NCBI GenBank assembly: GCA_902825865.1
Contig: CADECX010000002.1
Location: 1-64,000, forward strand
Origin: an uncultured Alphaproteobacteria bacterium
Lineage (GTDB): Bacteria > Pseudomonadota > Alphaproteobacteria > Micropepsales > Micropepsaceae
DNA length: 64,000 nucleotides
Reading direction: 5' to 3'
Made by a program: the position numbers and the translations under genes. This document shows, one piece after another, positions 55,601-63,061 of the stretch. Under the pieces are notes generated by a model, which saw only the letters and a program-made list of their open reading frames with translations, was not told the origin of the DNA and ran no database searches. Positions within the stretch are counted from its first letter, which is position 1. Each line of letters begins with the position of its first letter.

Positions 55601-57535
55601 CCCGCCGTCGAATTGCGGGCGGATTCCGATCATCGCGGCATGGGTGCGGATGGGAATGGCGACGGTCTTGTCGGTGGTGCGTCCGCCGGGCTCATGGATG
55701 GAAATCCGCACCGTGGCTTTCAAAGCCAGAGTCGTATCGGCCAAGGCGCCGGTATTGCCGGTAATGGTGCTGATGCCGGCGGCATCGGTTGTGGGCACCG
55801 CCAGATCGACCTTGGTTTCGGAAAAACTGTCGTCCACCCGGCCGAACTGGAAGCCGTGATGCTGGGGATAGGGATCGCTGTCGGCGGCGATGGTGGCTTC
55901 GCCGTCGCCGGAAAGATCGCCGGCCGGGGCGCCGTAAAGAAAGCGGCTCTCCGCGCGGATGTGGAAATCCCCGCCGGGCTTGAGGCTGTTTTCCTGTGCG
56001 GTGAGGGTCACTTTCAGCCGCTGCGGGACAAAGTCCGCCACATCGAACTGAACCCGGCCCACCTCTTTGGCCTTGGGGTCGATATAGGCGGAAATTTGCC
56101 AGCGGCCATGCGGCGCGCCTTGCGACAAGGCCAGATTCCATCCGGCGCTGCCCGCCGACAGCTTGTCGCCATCGACCGTGATGCGGCCCACTTCGATGCC
56201 GTCCGGCCGTTGCGCCACCAAGGTGAGCGGCGCGCTAAGGGCTGCGCCGACACGGTCGCGCAGCATCGCCACCGCCCGAACCGTCTCGCCGGGGCGGTAA
56301 ATCCCGCGCTCGGTATAAAGCCAGGCGTCGACCGGGCCGGGCGACGAGCGTCCCCCAACGCCGCGATCGGCCAGATCGAAGGCCGCGCGCCGCAGGTCCA
56401 GGAAACTGAAATCGCCGTCCGGGCCATAGGCCATCACCATGACGGGTTCGTCGCCGCCGGTTGCCTTGAACAGGCCGGCGTCAAAATCCGCCCTGCCATT
56501 GCCATCGGTGGTGGCGCTCGCCAATAGGCTGTTGTTGCGCGCCACCAGGGTCAATTTGACCGCCGCCACCGCCGTCGCGCGATTGTAGGAACGGGCAAAG
56601 ACGCTGAGGCCGGAGCCGGTGGCGGCATTGGCGCTGGCAAAGCTGGTAAGGGAAATATCGCTGTCCACCACCCATTGCATCGCCATGACCCGGCGGTAAT
56701 CCTCTTCATTGCCGGATTTTTTGGCCGCGTCCTGCGCCAGCAGCACATAAGCGCCGGGCTTGCCGCTCTTCAGCAGGTCCCGGATGGGGATCAAGGTCAC
56801 CACGGTGTCGTTCTTGAGATTGTCCACCGCCATGGTGCCCTGCCACACCAGGGTGCCTTGATTGTTTTCCAGCTCCCGGATGCCCCAATTGTAGAGGGTG
56901 GCATCATCTATCGTGCCGGTTTGAATCTGCGACAGGAGCCGGTCGCCGACCCGGATGATCTTCAGCGACAGCTTGCCGATATTGACCGTGGTGACCGGTA
57001 CGCCGGCGGTGTTTTCCCGCGGCAGGATGATCCCGCCGGAAAAGCTTACCAGGGACGGCTTGTCCCGCAGTTCGACCGGCACCGTTTCCGCTTCGACCAG
57101 CCTGTCGCTGCCGGCCGAGGGCAATCCCGCCTTGAGAGCGACGCTATAAGTCGTCCCGAAATCCAGGCCGGCCAGGCACAGGCGCGTATCCGCCACCCGC
57201 GCCGCAACGCGGACGACAGGGTCGACGGTCAGATAGTCTTCATAATGGGTTCGGCCGCTGGCATCCAAAGCCCGGGTAAAGACCAGGCAAGCCTCGGCCT
57301 GGGGTTTGGTGACGTCGATCTCCAGCCGGCGGAAGGCAAAGGGTCCGCTGGCGGTAATCGGCGTGCCGGGCACCGCGCCGGTGACAACGGAAAGTCCGCT
57401 CTGCAGCCGCGCCAGCACACCCGCATTCCGGTCGCCGCTTCGCGCGCCGATGAAGTAGATCGCCACCAAAGCCGCCAGGATAAGCGCGCCAAGTCCGCCG
57501 CCGACAACAAATAAAAGCCGCCGATTGTTGTTCAT
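52610..57535 (-). CDS. Bacterial alpha-2-macroglobulin with thioester
   Basis: The 1641-residue protein has an N-terminal membrane anchor (LLFVVGGGLGALILAALVAIYFIG) without a lipobox Cys, then the tandem MG domains (for example GPVDAWLYTERGIYRPGETVRA), the A2M domain (TVALFSGLVKVGAGGVANIPLDVPDFNGSLRLMAVAWSG) and the thioester domain with YPYGCLEQTSS (Cys1180 and Gln1183). It is thought to trap proteases that breach the outer membrane, with PBP1C repairing the wall. It corresponds to the long YfhM type. The start at 57535 is preferred to a further start at 57559. Confidence 0.95.
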   Translation of the reverse strand: MNNNRRLLFVVGGGLGALILAALVAIYFIGARSGDRNAGVLARLQSGLSVVTGAVPGTPITASGPFAFRRLEIDVTKPQAEACLVFTRALDASGRTHYEDYLTVDPVVRVAARVADTRLCLAGLDFGTTYSVALKAGLPSAGSDRLVEAETVPVELRDKPSLVSFSGGIILPRENTAGVPVTTVNIGKLSLKIIRVGDRLLSQIQTGTIDDATLYNWGIRELENNQGTLVWQGTMAVDNLKNDTVVTLIPIRDLLKSGKPGAYVLLAQDAAKKSGNEEDYRRVMAMQWVVDSDISLTSFASANAATGSGLSVFARSYNRATAVAAVKLTLVARNNSLLASATTDGNGRADFDAGLFKATGGDEPVMVMAYGPDGDFSFLDLRRAAFDLADRGVGGRSSPGPVDAWLYTERGIYRPGETVRAVAMLRDRVGAALSAPLTLVAQRPDGIEVGRITVDGDKLSAGSAGWNLALSQGAPHGRWQISAYIDPKAKEVGRVQFDVADFVPQRLKVTLTAQENSLKPGGDFHIRAESRFLYGAPAGDLSGDGEATIAADSDPYPQHHGFQFGRVDDSFSETKVDLAVPTTDAAGISTITGNTGALADTTLALKATVRISIHEPGGRTTDKTVAIPIRTHAAMIGIRPQFDGGQVAENSRAGFEVIAVDAEGKRIALDGLTYSWVREDTSYQWFQSNGEWRYQPSTRDRMVSSGGTRVAAGASTRLEQALPWGSYRLTVSDPKSGTSSAFRFYSGWSASGAGDRPDRIPVAADKPSYAPGAVARVRIKPDGTGKALVVVAGDRLFSSRLIDAPAAGATVDIPVSADWGAGAYVLVTTYRPLADVTGREPVRSIGVAWLGVDNAPRTLKLTVGGAPKILPRQKLTLPVTVAGLSAGEEAYVTLAAVDEGILQLTDFKSPDPVGYYFGKRRLGVLVRDDYGRLIRAEKGALGALQQGGDGFGGRSLAVVPQKTVALFSGLVKVGAGGVANIPLDVPDFNGSLRLMAVAWSGNKLGHGDRMLIVRDPVVADLVLPRFLAPGDNVAAGLNLDNVEGGPGTYVATIQTRGPLSLPAGARTVVNQTLQRGQRTVVPVQLRGAGLGIADITLDVRGPGGFHVSHNWPIQVRPAQLDVTHEEDVPLAGGATYVADKSLVSNLVGSTANVSLSISAAHGYNNVPGLLKWLDKYPYGCLEQTSSRALPLLWFNDMADLVGYPKDQALRGRVQESIDAILDMQNYAGNFGLWGPGEDAENFISIYALDFLTQARAKGYVVPNDAMRRGIDWLKSTASEDGSDLSRAYAFYVLALNGQANVSDLRYFSDTKVTGMYSALAAALTGAAANQVGDRARATFGFDKARSLIAKADVMSYATAYTQHNYWYEYGSVLRDLSGVLALAAENGRADLVPFLLDRGKSLDMHIEDTSTQEKGWMLRAAYALTRQKLPLDVTVNGAPATPRRGAVRLTPNLAQLNSGITFVNRSDAGIWRSSAVTGTPSAALPPAENGVTVKKSIWTMSGAPADLANLRQNDRVIVQISGTVPEGVHRQMGIIDLLPAGLEIEQPLRGPDAKAYSFLGGLTEANMQDARDDRYVAAFTIDTIYRRYESDPMEKRRAFHVAYIARAVSVGRFVLPAASVEDMYAPAVRARTAMGEVTINK

Positions 57536-57634
57536 TCCACGCCCCGAATCTTTGCGCAAACCTAGTGCAAGCGCAGGTGTAAGCGCATGCCTGAATCACG
57601 GCGGGACTTTGACAAAGCGGTTGGTAGTTTCAGT

Positions 57635-58903
57635 TTATTTTTTTGGACAGTCGAGACGGCCGCGTTTGCCGTCTTGCGCGGTGGCGAAGCGGCACTGGCC
57701 GGTCGCTTTGCCGGCGGGATCGTAAAGATCGATTGTCCAACCGCCTTCGGCGCGGGTCATCAGCAGAAAACCGAAGCCATCTACTGACAGGCCGTCAGCG
57801 ACGGTCACGCCGGAATGACCCTGGAATTGCGCGCCCCTGAGATTTTCCGGAGTGGCGTGAAGATTGTCGCCGCCATTGCCCGCCACGATCTGCGGCGGCA
57901 CCTTGCCGTCATAGTTAATCGCTTCGAAGCTATGGATATGACCCGACAGCATCAGCTCGACATTGGACGCGATGGGCGGAGAGCCGGACTGGGTTGCAAC
58001 ACGCACCGCATCGATCAAGGCCAGATTGCCACCTATCGGAATGCCCAAAGGTCCGGTGATCGCCGCCCAGATCGGACGGTGATGAACGAACCAGACCGGC
58101 GCGGGGATGGCGGCAAGTCCCGTCAGCTCCGCGGCATAGAGAGGGGAGTCGTCGCGGTTGAGTTCGGTGTCCTGGGCGGTGGCATCGTCCATCACCGCCA
58201 GCCGAAGCGCTCCCAGATCAACGGTATAGACCGGCAGATGCGGGATGCAGGGCGCGGCGGGGTCAAAGGCGGACGGCCCTTGCAGCCTCAGCCAGCCGGG
58301 GCCGGTGCGCAGGCAATCCTCATGATTGCCGCGCACCAGCACAATCGGCGCCGCCTTCAACAGCGCCGCGGCCGGAGTGTAGAAATCGGCTTGCCAGGTG
58401 GCCCAGTTGTCCCCCCAGGGCGAGCCGGCACAGCCTTGATTGCCCGGCGGACAGGGGCTTTCGCGATAAAGATAATCGCCGACATGGATCACCAGGTCGG
58501 GCTTCAGCGCCGCCGCGGCGTCGGCCAGGCGTGGGAAGGGCCATTTGTCCGGATCGTTGCAGGCCTGCAGGGCCCCGCCCTTGATGCGGCAACCGGTATC
58601 GCCCAGCACCAGTATACGTTCGGGCTTGGCCACCGGCAGCGGCAGCGTTTCACCCGCGATATCGCCCCGCACCGCGCCGGCCGGAAGGACGGCGGCGCAG
58701 ACTTGCGGGAAGTCGGCTGTCGCCGCGGCGCGCGCGGTCATCGCCACATCGCCCTTGTCGGTGCGCAGGACGGGACAAGCAGCGGCTTCGGTGACCAGGC
58801 GGGCTTCAAAGCCGGATACGGTTGCCTGGACCCAGGCGCTGTCGGCAGCGACCGCCGTCATCGGACTGACACAAAACAGCAGAGACAGCGCCAGCCTTTT
58901 CAT
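57635..58903 (-). CDS. Secreted calcineurin-like metallophosphoesterase
   Basis: The 422-residue protein has a signal peptide (MKRLALSLLFCVSPMTAVA) and the metallophosphatase motifs LVLGDTGCR, VIHVGDYLYR, VLVRGNHEDC and LMLSGHIHSFEAI, which hold the two metal ions. Several cysteines suggest disulphides. The domain order resembles purple-acid-phosphatase-like periplasmic enzymes; the substrate is unknown. It stands between the macroglobulin and receptor genes, on the same strand. Confidence 0.88.
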   Translation of the reverse strand: MKRLALSLLFCVSPMTAVAADSAWVQATVSGFEARLVTEAAACPVLRTDKGDVAMTARAAATADFPQVCAAVLPAGAVRGDIAGETLPLPVAKPERILVLGDTGCRIKGGALQACNDPDKWPFPRLADAAAALKPDLVIHVGDYLYRESPCPPGNQGCAGSPWGDNWATWQADFYTPAAALLKAAPIVLVRGNHEDCLRTGPGWLRLQGPSAFDPAAPCIPHLPVYTVDLGALRLAVMDDATAQDTELNRDDSPLYAAELTGLAAIPAPVWFVHHRPIWAAITGPLGIPIGGNLALIDAVRVATQSGSPPIASNVELMLSGHIHSFEAINYDGKVPPQIVAGNGGDNLHATPENLRGAQFQGHSGVTVADGLSVDGFGFLLMTRAEGGWTIDLYDPAGKATGQCRFATAQDGKRGRLDCPKK

Positions 58904-58946
58904 GACGCGAGCCTAAGCGGGCCCTGAAGCTAGAACAATCGCTTGC

Positions 58947-61328
58947 CTAAAAAAGCCTTTTAAAAGTGACTTTCCAGGTGCGGCCGACACCGGGCAGAGC
59001 GCTGAGATTGGCATAGGTGTCGGCGCCCGGTGTGAAATAGCGCTCGTCTCCCAGATTGTTCACATTCAGGCTGGCCTCCCACACATCCCATTGCACAAAG
59101 GCGGAGGCGTTCAAGGTGACATAAGACGGATAGAGGATGGGGCTGGGCACCGGCTGCTGGGTCTTGCCGACATAGGTGCCACCGAAAGTCGCGCCCCAGC
59201 TGCCCCACGACGCCGCATCACTCGTCCAGGTGACATAGGGGCTGATCACCGCATGCGGCAGCAGGGTGTTTTCATAATCGCCGCCCCGCCCAGGCAAAGT
59301 GGAGAAATCGAACGTGATGTAGCTGCCGCCGAAACCGTTCTGCGGCGTCACGCCATACGTACGCGCCGGGACATAGGAGAAACTATGATCCGGGCCCTTG
59401 ATGGTGGTGTGCTGCAGCGACCCCGCCAGAGTCAGGCTGAGATTGGGGGTGGCGACATAGCGCAACTCCGCTTCAACGCCTTTGGCGCGGGTGCCGATCA
59501 CGCTGGTAACCCCGCCGCCCTGGCTGAGCTGGGTGCGGTTCTGGACGTACCAGTCCAGGCTGCCGACCAGATGGCCATCCAGGGCGGTGAATTTCACGCC
59601 CACTTCATTGAGGAAGGAATTGGACAGCCAGTTACGCGCCGCCAGCAGACTGGTCAGAACCTGGCTGGCCTGCCCGATTTCCAGCGCCGACGACTTGGCG
59701 GTGGTGACATAGGGCACCAGTCCCCAGGGGGTTTTGTAGGAAAGGCTGGCGGAATAGGTGAAGCGTCCGGCATTGCCGCGGCCGCTGGCGGGCTCGAAGG
59801 CCAGCACACCCATATCGACCGAACGCACATTATAGTCGTCATAACGCCCGCCCAGGACGAGGTCCAAACTGTCGTTCCAGTTCAAGTCGGTGGTGACAAA
59901 GACACCCGCATTGCCGCTGTTGGTGCGGACGTCATTCTCCCAACCCAGGCCAATGGCGCCCGGCGGATCGCTGTTGAAGGGGGAATCGATAATGTCGTTG
60001 GCGGCCGCGCCCGCAGCGATGTCGCGGCGGTCCAGCGCGATCACGCCGCTGTTGAAGCTTTCTTTCCCGACGGCATGGACAGTGCGGTAGGACAGCCCCG
60101 CCACCGTCTGGGTCTTCAACAAGCCGAAATCGCGTTTGAGGTCGTAACGCAGCCGCACTTCGCCGATCTGGGTGCGATAGGAGCCGGGAAAGCCATAGGA
60201 AACAAAACGGTCATTCTGCAGCGTGTCGCCGAACAGCTGCAGGCGCAGGCTTTCGCCTTCACCCAAACTGTTTGCCAGTTCCAGAAAGGCGGTGTGGGTG
60301 GTGGTGTTGGAGAAATCCACGCCGCGCGCGGTGTAGACGGTGCGCGGGTCGAGTGTGGTTGTGCCGAAACCGCTGTCCAGCCGGTGGGCCGCGTCCTGGC
60401 AGGCGACACAGGCCAAGGCGCGGAAATTGGGATCGAAGAAATAGGGATTGCCGCCCAACTCGTTCAGGGTGAGGCGGCCATTGCCGTCCGCATCGGTCAA
60501 GGATGTGTTGCGGCCGGTGATGTAGCTGCCGCTGTCGATCAACGGCTGAGTCAGGCGGTTCCAGCCCGGGGTTTGCACGTCACCATCGGAATGAAAATAC
60601 ATATAGTCGGCGGAAAGCGACCAGCCGCCCCAATCCAGCCCGCCGGTCAGCTGGATCAAGTGATGACTGGGATGGATGCCGCGATAAAAGCTGAAACTGT
60701 CGTCCAGTTCGCCATAGGCATGCAGCCCGCCCATAGCTTCGCCGATCGCGATCGGCGTGCTGATCTGGGCGGTGGCATTGCGTTTGGAATAGCTGCCATA
60801 GGTGACGGTGACTTCACCGCCGAACGCGTCAGTGGCGCTGGCGGTCTTGGGCAGGAAATTGACCAACCCGCCGACCTTGCCGGCGCCATACAGCGGCGAT
60901 GGCGGCCCGCGCAGGATCTCGATGCCCGCCGCATCGGCCAAGGGCGTGGAATAAGTGCCGCGATTTTCCACCCGCTTGAAACCACGGAAATAATTCTCCG
61001 CCAAGGTGCCGCGCAACGACACCGCGCCTTCGACGCCATAATAGCTGGCGGTATAGGCCGAAGGGGTGATCGCGGTGAGATCATTGATCCCGGAAATGCC
61101 ATAGCGCGCGATGGTCGTGTCGCTGACCAGGGTGATGGCGCGCGGGGTTTCGATCAGCGGCTTGTCCAACCCGAAGGCGGCGCTATTGGCGCGGGTTTCC
61201 AGCAAGCGCACCGGATCGCCGGTGACGGTGATGGCTTCCACCCCCTGCCCCCAGGCCGCGCCCGCGCAAAAAACCGCCCACCCGGCGGCGGCAAAAATCG
61301 TCCGGCCCCATCTCATGGCGCGGTACAT
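58947..61328 (-). CDS. TonB-dependent outer-membrane receptor (siderophore-receptor type)
   Basis: The 793-residue protein has a signal peptide (to about residue 28), an EAITVTGDP segment (possible TonB box), a plug domain (ETPRAITLVSDTTIARYGI, SLRGTLAENYFRGFKR, IEILRGPPSPLYGAGKVGGLVNFLPK) and a 22-stranded barrel ending in KVTFKRLF with the terminal Phe. The plug is of the siderophore-receptor subgroup, but the neighbours are catabolic genes, so the ligand may be something else. The ATG at 61328 has GGAAG upstream. An inverted repeat lies 23 bases before it. Confidence 0.92.
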   Translation of the reverse strand: MYRAMRWGRTIFAAAGWAVFCAGAAWGQGVEAITVTGDPVRLLETRANSAAFGLDKPLIETPRAITLVSDTTIARYGISGINDLTAITPSAYTASYYGVEGAVSLRGTLAENYFRGFKRVENRGTYSTPLADAAGIEILRGPPSPLYGAGKVGGLVNFLPKTASATDAFGGEVTVTYGSYSKRNATAQISTPIAIGEAMGGLHAYGELDDSFSFYRGIHPSHHLIQLTGGLDWGGWSLSADYMYFHSDGDVQTPGWNRLTQPLIDSGSYITGRNTSLTDADGNGRLTLNELGGNPYFFDPNFRALACVACQDAAHRLDSGFGTTTLDPRTVYTARGVDFSNTTTHTAFLELANSLGEGESLRLQLFGDTLQNDRFVSYGFPGSYRTQIGEVRLRYDLKRDFGLLKTQTVAGLSYRTVHAVGKESFNSGVIALDRRDIAAGAAANDIIDSPFNSDPPGAIGLGWENDVRTNSGNAGVFVTTDLNWNDSLDLVLGGRYDDYNVRSVDMGVLAFEPASGRGNAGRFTYSASLSYKTPWGLVPYVTTAKSSALEIGQASQVLTSLLAARNWLSNSFLNEVGVKFTALDGHLVGSLDWYVQNRTQLSQGGGVTSVIGTRAKGVEAELRYVATPNLSLTLAGSLQHTTIKGPDHSFSYVPARTYGVTPQNGFGGSYITFDFSTLPGRGGDYENTLLPHAVISPYVTWTSDAASWGSWGATFGGTYVGKTQQPVPSPILYPSYVTLNASAFVQWDVWEASLNVNNLGDERYFTPGADTYANLSALPGVGRTWKVTFKRLF

Positions 61329-61351
61329 AGGCACTTCCGGACGGAAATGCC

Positions 61352-61367
61352 ATGTAACATTTTACAT
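61352..61367. promoter_or_regulatory. Inverted repeat upstream of the TonB receptor, possible operator
   Basis: ATGTAA (61352-61357) and TTACAT (61362-61367) around CATT form a perfect palindrome 23 bases upstream of the start. It lies in an AT-rich 93-base gap after the hydrolase gene, where a promoter is expected. The regulator is unknown. Confidence 0.45.
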
Positions 61368-61421
61368 CAGCCGCTCAACAGAACTGAATGGCAGGCCACA
61401 ATTTCTACTTATATACTTGAA

Positions 61422-62033
61422 TTATATGGATTTTTTCCAATTTTCGGCCAATTCCTGCATCGAAGCCACCGTCGCCCCGCTCAAGGCCAATGCCTTTAGC
61501 GCATGGCTATGCAGGTCCGGCTCATAGGCCGCGCAGGCGTCCTCGGCGATGAAAATATGGAAGTCGTGCTCGAAGCCGTCCCAGGCCGAGGCAGCCACAC
61601 AGCATTCGGTGGTCAGGCCCGCCAACACCAGCGTGTCCACGCCACGGGCATGAAGCTGGTCGGCCAGGCCGGTGCGGGCGAAGGCGCTGAAATGAGTCTT
61701 GGAAACGATCATGTCATCCGCCTGGGGCAGCGGCCCGATGAAATCCGCGCCGCGGCTGCCTTCCACGCACAAATCGCGTTCGTCATCGTGACGGCGCGCC
61801 TTGGCCTCGCGCGCGATTTTATTTTCGACGCCCGCGAGCAGACGCACAAAGACGATCTTCACCCCGGCTTGCCGCGCCGCATCGGCCAGCCCTACCGCTT
61901 TGGCCAGCGCCGCCTGGGGCGCGGTCATGTCCGCCCCCCGCCGCGCCATTTCGCCGTCGGGGGCGCCGAAATCGACCTGGCAATCAATCACGACAAGGGC
62001 GGTACGGTTCGGCGCGATCCAATCGGGTTTCAT
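61422..62033 (-). CDS. Isochorismatase-like cysteine hydrolase (RutB-related)
   Basis: The 203-residue protein carries the Asp-Lys-Cys triad of the superfamily: Asp17 in VVIDCQVDF, Lys112 in SKTHFSAF and Cys145 in GLTTECCVAASA. Substrates in this family include carbamoyl groups and ureidoacrylates. It is shorter at the N-terminus than RutB, so the function is not certain. It overlaps the monooxygenase gene by 4 bases and is the likely next step of its pathway. Confidence 0.88.
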   Translation of the reverse strand: MKPDWIAPNRTALVVIDCQVDFGAPDGEMARRGADMTAPQAALAKAVGLADAARQAGVKIVFVRLLAGVENKIAREAKARRHDDERDLCVEGSRGADFIGPLPQADDMIVSKTHFSAFARTGLADQLHARGVDTLVLAGLTTECCVAASAWDGFEHDFHIFIAEDACAAYEPDLHSHALKALALSGATVASMQELAENWKKSI

Positions 62034-63061
62034 GGGAAGGCTTTGCGAAGAACGGGAAGGATGTCGCGGGCGGTAACGCGCAAACCTTGAACATAGTCGT
62101 CATAGACGAACATCAATCCGTCGATATCGCAGTCGCGCAGGAATTGCTCGATTTTGGCGGCGCAGGTGGCAGGCGAACCCACCGCCGCCTGGGTCATGAA
62201 GGCGCCTTGCGCCCGCGCCGTCATGGCATTTCCGGCAACACCATAGCTTTCCAGCATGCCCAGCACCGCGCCCTCGTCCAGGCCGTCGCGATATTTCTGC
62301 GCCTTGGCTTCGGCCTCAGCATCCGTCGGGGCGGTGATCACCGTCATCATGCAATAGGTTTTGATCGGCTTGCCCAATTTTGCCGCCAGGGCGCGGGCGC
62401 GCGCCGACGCATCGCGCGTCTCCGCCTCGTTGCGGCCGCCGATGAAACAGCCGTCCGCCTCGCGCACCGAAAATTCAAAGCCGCGGGCCGACATGCCGGC
62501 ACAGATCAGGAAAGGCAGCTTCAGCGGCTTGGGTTCGCTGACGCAATCACGGAAATCGAAGTGGCGGCCCTTGAAGCTCACGCTGGGTTCCGACCACAGG
62601 CGCTTGACGATCTGGGTCCATTCCTCGGTCAAATCGTAGCGCGCGTCATGGTCGAGCGCGGGGTCCCAGGCGCCCATCTGCTCGAACTCACCGCGATAGG
62701 CGCCCGCCACGATATTCAATCCGGCGCGCCCGCCGCTGATATGGTCCAAGGTGGCGATCACCTTCGCCGCCACCGCCGGATTGTGCAGAATGGCGTGCAA
62801 GGTCGCCCAGATCTTGATTTTTTTGGTGACGGCGGCGATTCCCGCCATCATGGTGACGGCTTCCAGACTATGGCCCCAATGACCGGTATCGCCGCCGAAG
62901 CCGCGCCACTTGCCCATCGCCATCACGAAATCGAAGCCTTCTTCCTCGGCGATCAGGGCGGCGTCGCGATTTTGCGCCCAGCCGCCATCCAGCAGCGGCG
63001 TGTTGCGGCTGACGATCCAACCGCCATTCGCCACGGGGAGGAAGACACCGAACTCTTTCAT
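62030..63061 (-). CDS. LLM-class flavin monooxygenase related to RutA
   Basis: The 343-residue protein starts MKEFGVFLPVANGGWIVSRN and has KWRGFGGDTGHWGHSLEAVTMMAGIAAVT, DHISGGRAGLNIVAGAYRGEFEQMGAWDP, CVSEPKPLKLPFLICAGMSARGFEF and MFVYDDYVQG. The arrangement is close to RutA (uracil ring-opening oxygenase) and more distantly to other luciferase-like oxygenases that form a flavin-N5-oxide. The substrate may be a pyrimidine or other N-heterocycle. It overlaps the MFS gene by 4 bases. Confidence 0.88.
   Translation of the reverse strand: MKEFGVFLPVANGGWIVSRNTPLLDGGWAQNRDAALIAEEEGFDFVMAMGKWRGFGGDTGHWGHSLEAVTMMAGIAAVTKKIKIWATLHAILHNPAVAAKVIATLDHISGGRAGLNIVAGAYRGEFEQMGAWDPALDHDARYDLTEEWTQIVKRLWSEPSVSFKGRHFDFRDCVSEPKPLKLPFLICAGMSARGFEFSVREADGCFIGGRNEAETRDASARARALAAKLGKPIKTYCMMTVITAPTDAEAEAKAQKYRDGLDEGAVLGMLESYGVAGNAMTARAQGAFMTQAAVGSPATCAAKIEQFLRDCDIDGLMFVYDDYVQGLRVTARDILPVLRKAFP

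Noticed and set aside
52736-56527. A 1263-codon open frame antisense to the macroglobulin gene
   Set aside because: Composition is typical of a shadow frame; the minus strand encodes a recognisable A2M with the CLEQ thioester.
59091-61499. An 802-codon open frame antisense to the TonB receptor
   Set aside because: It has no family motifs and overlaps a receptor with a signal peptide, plug and terminal Phe.
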